28,605 nucleotides of DNA, from positions 1 through 28,605 of the forward strand of contig JAGWXJ010000008.1 in the NCBI GenBank assembly GCA_018969935.1, read 5' to 3'. The notes under the pieces are model-generated. The model did not search any database. It saw only the letters and a list, made by a program, of their open reading frames with translations, and was not told the origin of the DNA. Below, piece after piece: positions 21,881 to 28,605 of this stretch (the first letter of the stretch is position 1; each line of letters opens with the position of its first letter). The translations under genes and the position numbers were made by a program. This DNA is from Alphaproteobacteria bacterium. Its GTDB lineage: Bacteria; Pseudomonadota; Alphaproteobacteria; Micavibrionales; UBA1664.

Positions 21881-22993
21881 ATGCGTATTCTGCTTCTTAC
21901 AGCCCTACTTGCCATATCATTCGGTTGCACCAGCACTGCCGAAGCATCGGGCGGTTCCCGCATCAAGGATATCGTGAATATCGAGGGCGTACGCGAAAAC
22001 ATGCTGATCGGCTACGGCCTTGTGGTCGGCCTGAACGGCACGGGCGACAAACTGAACAACGCCCCCTTCACCAAACAATCCCTGACCGCCATGCTCGAAC
22101 GCCTTGGCGTCAACGTCCGTGATCAAAACCTGAATACAGGCAACGTTGCAGCCGTCATGGTCACCGGCACCCTGCCCCCCTTCGGCAATCAGGGCAGCCG
22201 CATCGATGTCAATGTATCCACGCTAGGCGATGCCAAAAGCCTGCAAGGCGGCACCCTGCTCGTGACCCCTCTGATGGGTGCAGATGGTGAAGTATATGCC
22301 GTAGCCCAAGGCCCCGTGGCCGTAGGCGGCTACACAGCAGGCGGCGATGCCGGCTCGGTCACGCAAAACATCCCGACGGCTGGCCGCGTCCCCAACGGCG
22401 CCATCATCGAACGCGAACAGGAATTCCAGCTGGCCGATCTGCCAACTGTACGCCTCGCCCTTAAAAACCCCGATCTCACAACCGCGCGCCGCATCGCTGC
22501 CACCATCAACCAGCAATACGGTACAAAAGTGGCCGAAGCCGAAAACGGCGCAACCGTCCGCGTAGCCAACTTGCCCAATGGCAAATCGGTTGTGGACATG
22601 CTGACCGACATCGAACAGCTGGAAGTCGAACCAGACCAGGTCGCCAAAATTGTCATCGATGAACGCTCGGGCGTAATCGTGATGGGCGAAAACGTAAAAA
22701 TCAGCACCGTTGCGGTTGCCCAGGGCAACTTGACAGTCCGCATCACGGAAACCCCGCAGGTGAGCCAACCGGCGCCATTCTCGCAGCAAGGCTCTACACA
22801 AGTGGTCCCGCGCACCAATATCGCCATCGACCCCGACAAGGAAGGCAACATCGCCTACCTACCTGCAGGCGTGACCTTGCAGGAACTCGTATCCTCGCTC
22901 AACGCCCTTGGCGTAAGCCCGCGCGATGTCATCACCATCCTTCAGGCCATCAAGGCAGCCGGCGCCATTCAGGCAGAAATAGAGGTCCTGTGA
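21881..22993 (+). CDS. flgI: Flagellar P-ring protein FlgI
   Basis: P-ring subunit of 370 residues. A signal peptide (LLLTALLAISFG, cut near AEA at about residue 23) is followed by SRIKDIVNIEGVRENMLIGY and GLVVGLNGTGDKLNNAPFTK, the strongest family signature. The C-terminal end GVSPRDVITILQAIKAAGAI is typical. The frame is open from 21764, but AAGGAAAA at 5 bases from ATG 21881 and the sigma-54 site inside the extra codons fix the start. The stop overlaps the next GTG start as GTGA. Confidence 0.98.
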   Translation: MRILLLTALLAISFGCTSTAEASGGSRIKDIVNIEGVRENMLIGYGLVVGLNGTGDKLNNAPFTKQSLTAMLERLGVNVRDQNLNTGNVAAVMVTGTLPPFGNQGSRIDVNVSTLGDAKSLQGGTLLVTPLMGADGEVYAVAQGPVAVGGYTAGGDAGSVTQNIPTAGRVPNGAIIEREQEFQLADLPTVRLALKNPDLTTARRIAATINQQYGTKVAEAENGATVRVANLPNGKSVVDMLTDIEQLEVEPDQVAKIVIDERSGVIVMGENVKISTVAVAQGNLTVRITETPQVSQPAPFSQQGSTQVVPRTNIAIDPDKEGNIAYLPAGVTLQELVSSLNALGVSPRDVITILQAIKAAGAIQAEIEVL

Positions 22994-23358
22994 ACATAGG
23001 CACCCTCAAAGGCACCGACCCGACGCTTCTTGCACGACTGGCCCAGTCGGATGCGGCCATGCAGGCTGCAAAATCAAAACTCAATCCGCAAAAGCTTGCC
23101 GAGATCGATAACGCAGCAAACGAATTCGAGGGGATGTTCCTCTCCGAAATGCTCAGCCACATGTTCGAAACCACGGGCGTTGACCCGATGTTCGGCGGCG
23201 GTGAATCCGAAGAAACATGGCGCGGCATGATGGTCGATGAGATGGGCAAGCAGATCGCAAAATCGGGCGGCCTCGGCCTATCCGATCCCATCAAGGCGGA
23301 AATGATCAAATTACAGGAGGCAGCAGACAATGAGTCCGGCATCAAACAACGCACTTAA
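22990..23358 (+). CDS. flgJ: Rod-binding protein FlgJ-type (no muramidase domain)
   Basis: The 122-residue protein is the FlgJ N-terminal rod-binding domain only: AANEFEGMFLSEMLSHMFET (about 38-57) and SEETWRGMMVDEMGKQIAKS (about 74-93). In gamma-proteobacteria this domain is fused to a peptidoglycan hydrolase, which is absent here, so another enzyme must open the wall. The start is GTG overlapping the flgI stop. The C-terminus overlaps the next gene by 29 bases, so the group is translationally coupled. Confidence 0.94.
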   Translation: MNIGTLKGTDPTLLARLAQSDAAMQAAKSKLNPQKLAEIDNAANEFEGMFLSEMLSHMFETTGVDPMFGGGESEETWRGMMVDEMGKQIAKSGGLGLSDPIKAEMIKLQEAADNESGIKQRT

Positions 23359-23779
23359 TACACTGGCACTTGAAGCGGAATCGATACTTGGCACGCTCGG
23401 CGATTTGCTGGACCGCGAAACGGATGCCGTCCGCACCGCCGACTACACGACATTCCGGGACTTGCAGAACGACAAAAACGCGCTCTACAACCGCTACCGC
23501 ACGCTCCTTGAGGCTATCAAGCTGCGCGCCCCCCAAATCAAAGAAGCCCCTGACGCAACAGCCGAGCGCCTTCGCAAGGTTGCCGCACGTTTCCACTCGT
23601 CGGTAGAAAAAAACATGTACGCACTGGATGCAGGCAGCAAGTCTGTCCAGCGTGTAACAGACCGCATTGTCCGCGCCGCGCGCGAGAGCGTCCAGTCCCG
23701 CCAGTCCTATAGCCCCAAAGGGCACGCAGGTCAGGTCGCAGGCCAACCCATTTCCGTCAAAGTTGACGAAGTCTTGTAA
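23330..23779 (+). CDS. flgN: FlgN-family flagellar export chaperone
   Basis: The 149-residue helical protein has the FlgN-like layout: ALEAESILGTLGDLLDRETD, then ADYTTFRDLQNDKNALYNRY (about 38-57), then LRKVAARFHSSVEKNMYALD. FlgN guards hook-filament junction proteins before export. The Met at 23330 lies in the end of flgJ, with AGGAGG a few bases upstream. Sequence support is moderate; position between flgJ and fliK strengthens it. Confidence 0.8.
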   Translation: MSPASNNALNTLALEAESILGTLGDLLDRETDAVRTADYTTFRDLQNDKNALYNRYRTLLEAIKLRAPQIKEAPDATAERLRKVAARFHSSVEKNMYALDAGSKSVQRVTDRIVRAARESVQSRQSYSPKGHAGQVAGQPISVKVDEVL

Positions 23780-23803
23780 CAGCCAGAAAGGCATAGGTGT
23801 CAC

Positions 23804-25585
23804 ATGATCACAGCAAATCTCCTCCAAAACCAGTTGCTCGGCGATGCAACGCCCAAAGGCACCGGCAAGAAAAACGCAGCAGCAGATGACCTTCTGCTCA
23901 CAGGTCAGGGCGGTTACAACAGCTTCCAGACCATGCTCTCGGGCCTCAATGTATCCCCGCTTATGGCGGCACAGGCTATCGGCAAAATTCTGGCAACAGC
24001 AGCCGCTGAAACAAAAGGCACAGGCAACATCCTGCCTGAAACGGTTTCGAGTGTGGATCTCATAACCGCCCTTAAATCCCTGACCCCCGAACAACTGGCG
24101 GCCCTGAATATCGACGCCGATAAACTGGCGGGCGATTTTGCTGCAAGCGCAGCGGGTGAAACCAATACCCTCAGCATCCTCAAATCCCTCTCCACCTTCG
24201 ATATTGCATCAGGCGAAACGCCCGAAACGTTCACGGTTGTGGATGACCCCAAACTCGCAGCCGCCCTGTCAGCACTGGCAACACAGCTGAAAGCCGTGCA
24301 AGTCCAGAACGGCTCGGTTATCGCCAATACCGACATCGAAACCCAAACCAGCATCATGCTGGCGCAAATGTCGGGCAAACCTGTTATTCTCACGACCGAA
24401 AACGTCGAAGACGTTATCCAGAAAATCCAGTCCGGCCAGCAAACCATCACCATCGCAAACGTGGATGGCGACGGCTTCCAGACCCTCAAAAAACTGGCTT
24501 TCGCGGATATCGCACCGTTCCTCACGCAACCGCGCACGGTCCGCATCGACAGCAAGTCGGTCATGAAAGTGGCGCAAGGCCCATCCTTCCTTCAGGACGG
24601 CCAGATTGACGATACCGCCCTCACCTCCATCGCCGGCCTCGTACCCGTGTTCGTTAAGGCGCAGGACGGTACGCTGAAACCCATGCTGGCCGATGGCGCA
24701 GCGTTGGCAAAAATTGCAGCACAAACATCTGGACTGAGCCTTACCACGGCACAGCATGCTGCAGCACTGGTCCAGTTGCAGGCAGCAAGCCAGCAGGCAA
24801 CAAATGCCGCAGGCGTCGCAACCGATGGCACGGCAACCGCCCCGTTGGTCGATGCCGCACAAGGCAAAAACTTCGCAGCAATGCTGCAAGGCGCGGCCAC
24901 CTCGGGCACCCACGCAAACGGCGCAACGCCGCTCATGGTAACCGTGACACCAGCCAATGCCGCCTCCCGCGGTTTTGAAAGCGTGGCCACTGGGCTTGAT
25001 AACGGCCTCTCCGACCCCGCTACATTCGATCTTTCGACAGTGTTTGACGATGCGCTGCGCATCCACGCTGACCAAACATTGCCGGCAAACAGCAGCACGG
25101 CGCTTATTGCATCGCGCGGCGCATCCCAGATGCACCCGTCAACGCATCTTGTATCCATCGCGCTCCAGCGCGCTGGTCAGGAAGCTGCAAACGGCCAGCT
25201 GGGCGAACGCCAGTTTGTCATCCAGCTCGATCCGCCAAACATGGGCCGCCTCAAAATCATGCTGGATTTCGCAAACAACAACACAGTAAAGGCCAAACTG
25301 CTGGCCGAACGCCCTGAAACGGTTTCAATGCTGCAAAAGGATTCGGCAACGCTTGAAAAGGCGCTGCAGGATAGCGGTTTTGATACCAGTGCCACTGGCG
25401 CCATCACCTTCGATCTCGCTGACAACAATTCATTCTCCCAAAATTCGGGTGGCGGCTCGGGCCAGCAAAACGGCGGTTCCAAAGACAATTCTGAAGATGG
25501 CACGGATTTTGCAACTATAGAAAACATGATGGCGATGTTCTACGACCCCGAAACGGGCCTGACCCACGTGAACATCATCATCTAG
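23804..25585 (+). CDS. fliK: Flagellar hook-length control protein FliK
   Basis: FliK measures the hook and triggers the FlhB substrate switch. The 593-residue protein has a long, Ala/Thr/Gln-rich low-complexity N-terminal and middle part (exported ruler) and the conserved C-terminal domain at about 447-540: VSIALQRAGQEAANGQLGER, VIQLDPPNMGRLKIMLDF and ALQDSGFDT. An acidic/Gly-Ser tail follows. A weak AGGTG site precedes the ATG. It stands directly before flgD and flgE, as expected. Confidence 0.94.
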   Translation: MITANLLQNQLLGDATPKGTGKKNAAADDLLLTGQGGYNSFQTMLSGLNVSPLMAAQAIGKILATAAAETKGTGNILPETVSSVDLITALKSLTPEQLAALNIDADKLAGDFAASAAGETNTLSILKSLSTFDIASGETPETFTVVDDPKLAAALSALATQLKAVQVQNGSVIANTDIETQTSIMLAQMSGKPVILTTENVEDVIQKIQSGQQTITIANVDGDGFQTLKKLAFADIAPFLTQPRTVRIDSKSVMKVAQGPSFLQDGQIDDTALTSIAGLVPVFVKAQDGTLKPMLADGAALAKIAAQTSGLSLTTAQHAAALVQLQAASQQATNAAGVATDGTATAPLVDAAQGKNFAAMLQGAATSGTHANGATPLMVTVTPANAASRGFESVATGLDNGLSDPATFDLSTVFDDALRIHADQTLPANSSTALIASRGASQMHPSTHLVSIALQRAGQEAANGQLGERQFVIQLDPPNMGRLKIMLDFANNNTVKAKLLAERPETVSMLQKDSATLEKALQDSGFDTSATGAITFDLADNNSFSQNSGGGSGQQNGGSKDNSEDGTDFATIENMMAMFYDPETGLTHVNIII

Positions 25586-25603
25586 GAAAAAGGGAACGGC
25601 AAA

Positions 25604-26290
25604 ATGACAAGCGTAAGCACCTCAACCCTCAGCTCGCTGGTTAGCGGCACGGACAACGCCAAGAAAAAGGCGGCGGACACCTATAACCAGTTCCTGACAC
25701 TGCTCACAACGCAGCTTCAGCACCAGGACCCGCTGGACCCCATGCAGTCCGAGGAGTTTACAAACCAGCTTGTCCAGTTCTCGCAAGTCGAACAGGCCAT
25801 CCTCGGCAACGAGAAAATGGATACCCTTCTCTCGCAGGTCAACAATAACCAGATTGGCCAGTCGCTCAGCTATATCGGCAAGGATGTCTACTACAACGGC
25901 TCGACAATCCACTACGAGGGCGAGCCTCTGAAAATCGGTTACGCCGTGGACGGCGAGGTAAATAGCGCCAAACTGCGTATAGTGGACGAAAACAACCAGA
26001 TCATCCGTACCCTTGACCTCAAGCAAGGCAGCAAGAACGGCAACATGGAATGGGACGGCAAGGACGAATTCGGCAACCTCGCCCCTTCAGGCAAAAACTA
26101 CACGGTGCGCGTTGATGCGCTGGATGCCGACAACAAGGCCCTTAAATCCTACACCGGCGTGCCCGCGCACGTAACGGGCGTTGAAACCCTCTCGGGCGTT
26201 CTTTATCTCGCCCTCAACGGCGACCGCCGTATCGAGGCAGCAAACGTGCTCTCGGTCAGCCAGCCCGATCAGGAGGTACCGGCCACATGA
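25604..26290 (+). CDS. flgD: Flagellar hook assembly (capping) protein FlgD
   Basis: Hook scaffold protein of 228 residues. The N-terminal signature NQFLTLLTTQLQHQDPLDPM with SEEFTNQLVQFSQVEQAI at about 29-67 is diagnostic. The C-terminal part carries the FlgD Ig-like domain with GNMEWDGKDEFGNLAPSGKN. AAAGGGAACGG precedes the ATG. The stop codon overlaps the ATG of an 18-codon reading frame leading to flgE. Confidence 0.97.
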   Translation: MTSVSTSTLSSLVSGTDNAKKKAADTYNQFLTLLTTQLQHQDPLDPMQSEEFTNQLVQFSQVEQAILGNEKMDTLLSQVNNNQIGQSLSYIGKDVYYNGSTIHYEGEPLKIGYAVDGEVNSAKLRIVDENNQIIRTLDLKQGSKNGNMEWDGKDEFGNLAPSGKNYTVRVDALDADNKALKSYTGVPAHVTGVETLSGVLYLALNGDRRIEAANVLSVSQPDQEVPAT

Positions 26291-26343
26291 CATTCGTAAC
26301 ACACACCCTATTCAACGCATTTACAGCTACTTTCAGGAGGTAA
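26287..26343 (+). other. 18-codon reading frame bridging flgD and flgE
   Basis: The ATG overlaps the flgD stop (ATGA) and the frame ends in AGG AGG TAA, 3 bases before the flgE ATG. The AGGAGG is also the flgE ribosome site. If translated it would couple flgE to flgD translation. It may be chance; codon use cannot be judged at this length. Confidence 0.2.
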
Positions 26344-26346
26344 TCC

Positions 26347-28335
26347 ATGTCACTTTTCGGCTCACTCATCACCGGCGTGTCCGCGCTCTCCGCACAGGCA
26401 CAGTCCATGGGTATGATTGCAAACAACATCGCCAACGTGTCCACCGTCGGCTACAAGCGCCGTGAAGCGGCCTTCCAGTCGCTCGTCACGTCTGAATCGG
26501 GTAACGCCCGTTACACCCCGGGTTCGGTTCTCTCGCGTACGATCCAGAAGATCAACTCGCAAGGCGCCCTGCAACAGACCAACGCCCCGACCGACGTCGC
26601 TATCTCCGGTAACGGCTTCTTCGTTGTGCAACGTTCGGTAGACGGCCTGCAGGAATCCTTCTTCACCCGCGCCGGCTCCTTCACGGAAGACGAAAACGGC
26701 TTCCTCCAGAACACCGCAGGCTTCTTCCTGATGGGCTGGAGGCTCGATGATAACGGCGACCTGCCCGCAGGCCGTGACGATATTTCATCGCTAGAACCTA
26801 TCAACGTGTCGCTCCTTGGCGGTCTGACAAAGGCAACCACGTCGGCCGAATTCAACATCAACCTTGACGCCGCCGAGCCACGCACCGATTTCCCTGTATC
26901 AACAGGCACACAGGCCGACTTCAGCCGTACGGTCCGCGTATTCGACTCTCTCGGCGCCGGTCAGGATCTTGAACTCCAGTTTACGCACCACATTTCCCCC
27001 ACCGCGTATTCCAAATCGGCCTACACGGCAACACAGCTGGAGCGCGACACAGTGTTGAGCTCCCTCAACAACGTCAGCAACACCGAAACAATGGTTGTAA
27101 ACGTTGGCACAATCACCGGCACAACACCGTTTGTGGTTACATCCACCAACACGGTTCAGGATTTCATCAACTATATTAACAACGACACCAATCTGCGTGA
27201 CGTTTGCACGGCAGAACTTGATGACAACGACCAGATCCGCATTTACGCCCGTAACTTCGACGACATCGTAACGGTAACCGGCGGCGCAACAGTTGTTGGC
27301 ACCCAAAACGCAGCATCGGCACTCGGGTTTGACACCATGGGCGCTTACAACCACTCGACAGGCGTCAACGGTACGGGCCTTACCCCTACCACGGTTCTTG
27401 ACTCGATTACCAACATCGACAACACGGAATCGATTGATATTACAGTCGGCACCAGCACCTACACATTTGCGGCGACCCTCACCAACACGGTGCAGGACCT
27501 CATTGACGGCGTAAACACCAACATGGCTGGTGTTGCACGCGCCGAACTGACGGCCGCGGGCGCAATCAAGATTACCGCGCTTGACCGCAACAACACTGTG
27601 GCAATCGCCAACAACGTGGTTGTAGGTACCGGCATGGCAACGGCACTCGGCTTCACGGCTGTGGCCGAAACGGCACCCACGCCACCCACCATCTTGCCTG
27701 ATCCCGGCCTGTCCAACACGCCAACAACATCCGGCTGGTGGCAGCTGAAGATGGTTGACTCCGAAACAGGTACGGTTATCAAAAGCGGCTCGATGAATTT
27801 CGGTGCAAACGGCTCGCTCAACGGCCTGGAAGATCTTGATGGCCTTAAATCGGTAGCCCTGAACGACGTGAACTGGGGTAACGGTTCCGAACTTCAGGAC
27901 ATCGTAGTCGATATAGGTGGTCTGACCCAGTTCTCGGGTGAATATAACGTGACCAGCGCAACTCAGAACGGCGCCGAACTCGGCCTCCGTACCGGTGTTG
28001 AAATTGACCGTGATGGTATCGTGTCTGCACGTTTCTCGAACGGTCAGACATCGGCACTCTTCAAACTGCCGATTGCAACCTTCACAAGCCCGAACAACCT
28101 TTCGGAACAAATCGGTAACTCGTACAACCAGACCTCCGACTCCGGTTCCTACAACTTACGTGAAGCAGGTTCGGGCGGCGCCGGCCTCATCGAAGCCTCG
28201 GCTGTCGAATCCTCGAACGTGGATATCGCCGACGAGTTCACCAAAATGATCGTGACCCAGCGCGCCTACTCCGCCGGCACGAAAGTCATCCGTACCGCTG
28301 ACGAGATGACGGAAGAATTGCTGAGACTGCGTTAA
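26347..28335 (+). CDS. flgE: Flagellar hook protein FlgE, enlarged
   Basis: Hook subunit of 662 residues, well above the about 400 of enterobacteria. The N-terminal rod/hook motif is ALSAQAQSMGMIANNIANVS then TVGYKRREAAFQSL (residues 13-46). The C-terminal motif is EFTKMIVTQRAYSAGTKVI (630-648). The FlgE body is seen around FVVQRSVDGLQESFFTRAGS (92-111). An insert between about 240 and 440 carries two similar copies (244-328 and 358-436), each with TVQD(F/L)I and ending near ALGF. AGGAGG lies 6 bases before the ATG. Confidence 0.96.
   Translation: MSLFGSLITGVSALSAQAQSMGMIANNIANVSTVGYKRREAAFQSLVTSESGNARYTPGSVLSRTIQKINSQGALQQTNAPTDVAISGNGFFVVQRSVDGLQESFFTRAGSFTEDENGFLQNTAGFFLMGWRLDDNGDLPAGRDDISSLEPINVSLLGGLTKATTSAEFNINLDAAEPRTDFPVSTGTQADFSRTVRVFDSLGAGQDLELQFTHHISPTAYSKSAYTATQLERDTVLSSLNNVSNTETMVVNVGTITGTTPFVVTSTNTVQDFINYINNDTNLRDVCTAELDDNDQIRIYARNFDDIVTVTGGATVVGTQNAASALGFDTMGAYNHSTGVNGTGLTPTTVLDSITNIDNTESIDITVGTSTYTFAATLTNTVQDLIDGVNTNMAGVARAELTAAGAIKITALDRNNTVAIANNVVVGTGMATALGFTAVAETAPTPPTILPDPGLSNTPTTSGWWQLKMVDSETGTVIKSGSMNFGANGSLNGLEDLDGLKSVALNDVNWGNGSELQDIVVDIGGLTQFSGEYNVTSATQNGAELGLRTGVEIDRDGIVSARFSNGQTSALFKLPIATFTSPNNLSEQIGNSYNQTSDSGSYNLREAGSGGAGLIEASAVESSNVDIADEFTKMIVTQRAYSAGTKVIRTADEMTEELLRLR
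27076..27330 (+). repeat. Hook insert repeat, copy 1 (protein-level)
   Basis: Codes for FlgE residues 244-328: NTETMVVNVGT, then STNTVQDFINYIN, AELDDNDQIRIYA and AASALGF. It matches copy 2 in order of elements and looks like the flagellin hook-IN motif. The match is at protein level; I did not see long DNA identity. Confidence 0.6.
27418..27654 (+). repeat. Hook insert repeat, copy 2 (protein-level)
   Basis: Codes for FlgE residues 358-436: DNTESIDITVGT, LTNTVQDLIDGVN, AELTAAGAIKITA and ATALGF. It is the second copy of the insert found 114 residues earlier. Confidence 0.6.
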
Positions 28336-28342
28336 TCCGCAA

Positions 28343-28365
28343 CATGACCCGATGAACGGGTTATG
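28343..28365 (+). other. Stem-loop 1 after flgE
   Basis: CATGACCCG / CGGGTTATG pair over 9 bp (one G-U) around a 5-base loop, 8 bases after the flgE stop. Only a short T-stretch follows, so it is a weak terminator at best. Confidence 0.5.
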
Positions 28366-28375
28366 GTTTCGGCTG

Positions 28376-28411
28376 GCGCCTCGCTTGATGCAGAAGCATC
28401 GGGCGGGGCGC
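28376..28411 (+). other. Stem-loop 2 after flgE, 16-bp stem with AGAA tetraloop
   Basis: The arms 28376-28391 and 28396-28411 pair along all 16 positions, three of them G-U, around AGAA. The G-U pairs favour a structure in plus-strand RNA. No T-run follows, so it may protect the 3' end of the flgE transcript or aid termination in another way. Confidence 0.6.
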
Positions 28412-28438
28412 ACTTATAAGCGGGTTTATGGATACAAA

Positions 28439-28466
28439 TTGACAAACCCTAGGCATCACCTAAAGT
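28439..28466 (+). promoter_or_regulatory. Probable sigma-70-type promoter for the gene at the right edge
   Basis: TTGACA, a 16-base spacer and TAAAGT (4 of 6 to the -10 box). It lies just past the stem-loops and 15 bases before the next ATG, so the leader would be short. Confidence 0.45.
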
Positions 28467-28481
28467 CGGAGAGAAACTCCA

Positions 28482-28605
28482 ATGAACAGCAAGCCCATGA
28501 CAAAGCCAGAAGAAAGCGCAGAATCCCCCGCACAAACCTTATCGGAGGATTATCGTCGCCAGTTGACGGAAAAACACGCTTCAGACGACTCATGGGGCAA
28601 CACGA
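28482..28605 (+). CDS. Start of an unidentified gene (cut by window edge)
   Basis: Forty-one full codons are visible from the ATG at 28482, with GGAG about 11 bases upstream. The peptide is polar and acidic at first, then SEDYRRQLTEKHASDDSWGN. Such a stretch can stand before a methyltransferase-type domain, but this is only an impression; the frame leaves the window. It has its own likely promoter, so it is probably not part of the flgE transcript. Confidence 0.55.
   Translation, partial: MNSKPMTKPEESAESPAQTLSEDYRRQLTEKHASDDSWGNT

Noticed and set aside
26899..28110. 403-codon minus-strand frame inside flgE
   Set aside because: Cys- and Val-rich nonsense composition opposite a clear hook gene; a shadow frame.
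28371..28388. CGGCTGGCGCCTCGCT as a sigma-54 site for the last gene
   Set aside because: Several mismatches, and it lies inside the stem-loop; the TTGACA/TAAAGT pair downstream is a better promoter.
1..28605. Insertion sequences, phage genes, tRNA or rRNA genes
   Set aside because: No transposase, integrase, terminal inverted repeats or RNA gene signatures were seen; the region looks like a stable chromosomal locus.

Overview
The window is an almost unbroken flagellar and chemotaxis gene cluster, about 28.6 kb and moderately GC-rich. The likely host is a Gram-negative alphaproteobacterium. This rests on FliX, a MotE-like protein next to a DUF6468-type protein and FliM, a DksA with a degenerate zinc finger, FlgJ without a muramidase domain, and the orders fliL-flgF-flgG-flgA-flgH and flgI-flgJ-flgN. 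The order resembles Rhodospirillales or Micavibrio-like lineages, but I cannot name a genus.

Left block (1-6272). On the minus strand lie the basal-body and export genes flgB, flgC, fliE, fliQ, fliR and flhB (cut by the left edge). Plus-strand genes of unknown function sit between fliE and fliQ and between fliQ and fliR. Divergently from flgB runs a plus-strand operon: a short FlhB C-terminal paralogue, an 83-residue unknown, fliO and fliP.

Middle block (6273-16680). A small cyclic-nucleotide-binding-domain protein and a TetR regulator come first. They face a long minus-strand run: fliL, fliM, the DUF6468-type protein, motE, cheY, cheZ, two tandem MotB-like proteins and a 1064-residue periplasmic repeat protein. 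The MotB-like pair plus the large periplasmic protein is the least explained module and looks like a stator or stator-accessory set. No motA is present in the window.

Right block (16781-28605). The plus-strand operon flgF-flgG-flgA-flgH ends at a strong terminator. Then come a minus-strand unknown gene, dksA and fliX. Divergently from fliX runs flgI-flgJ-flgN-fliK-flgD-flgE. The hook gene flgE is long and carries a duplicated insert. Two stem-loops and the start of an unidentified gene close the window.

Regulation. Four good sigma-54 (-24/-12) promoters stand in front of flgB, fliM, flgF and flgI. Two of them are the same 16-mer. This fits RpoN control of early and middle flagellar genes, with rod, ring, hook, export and switch parts made together.
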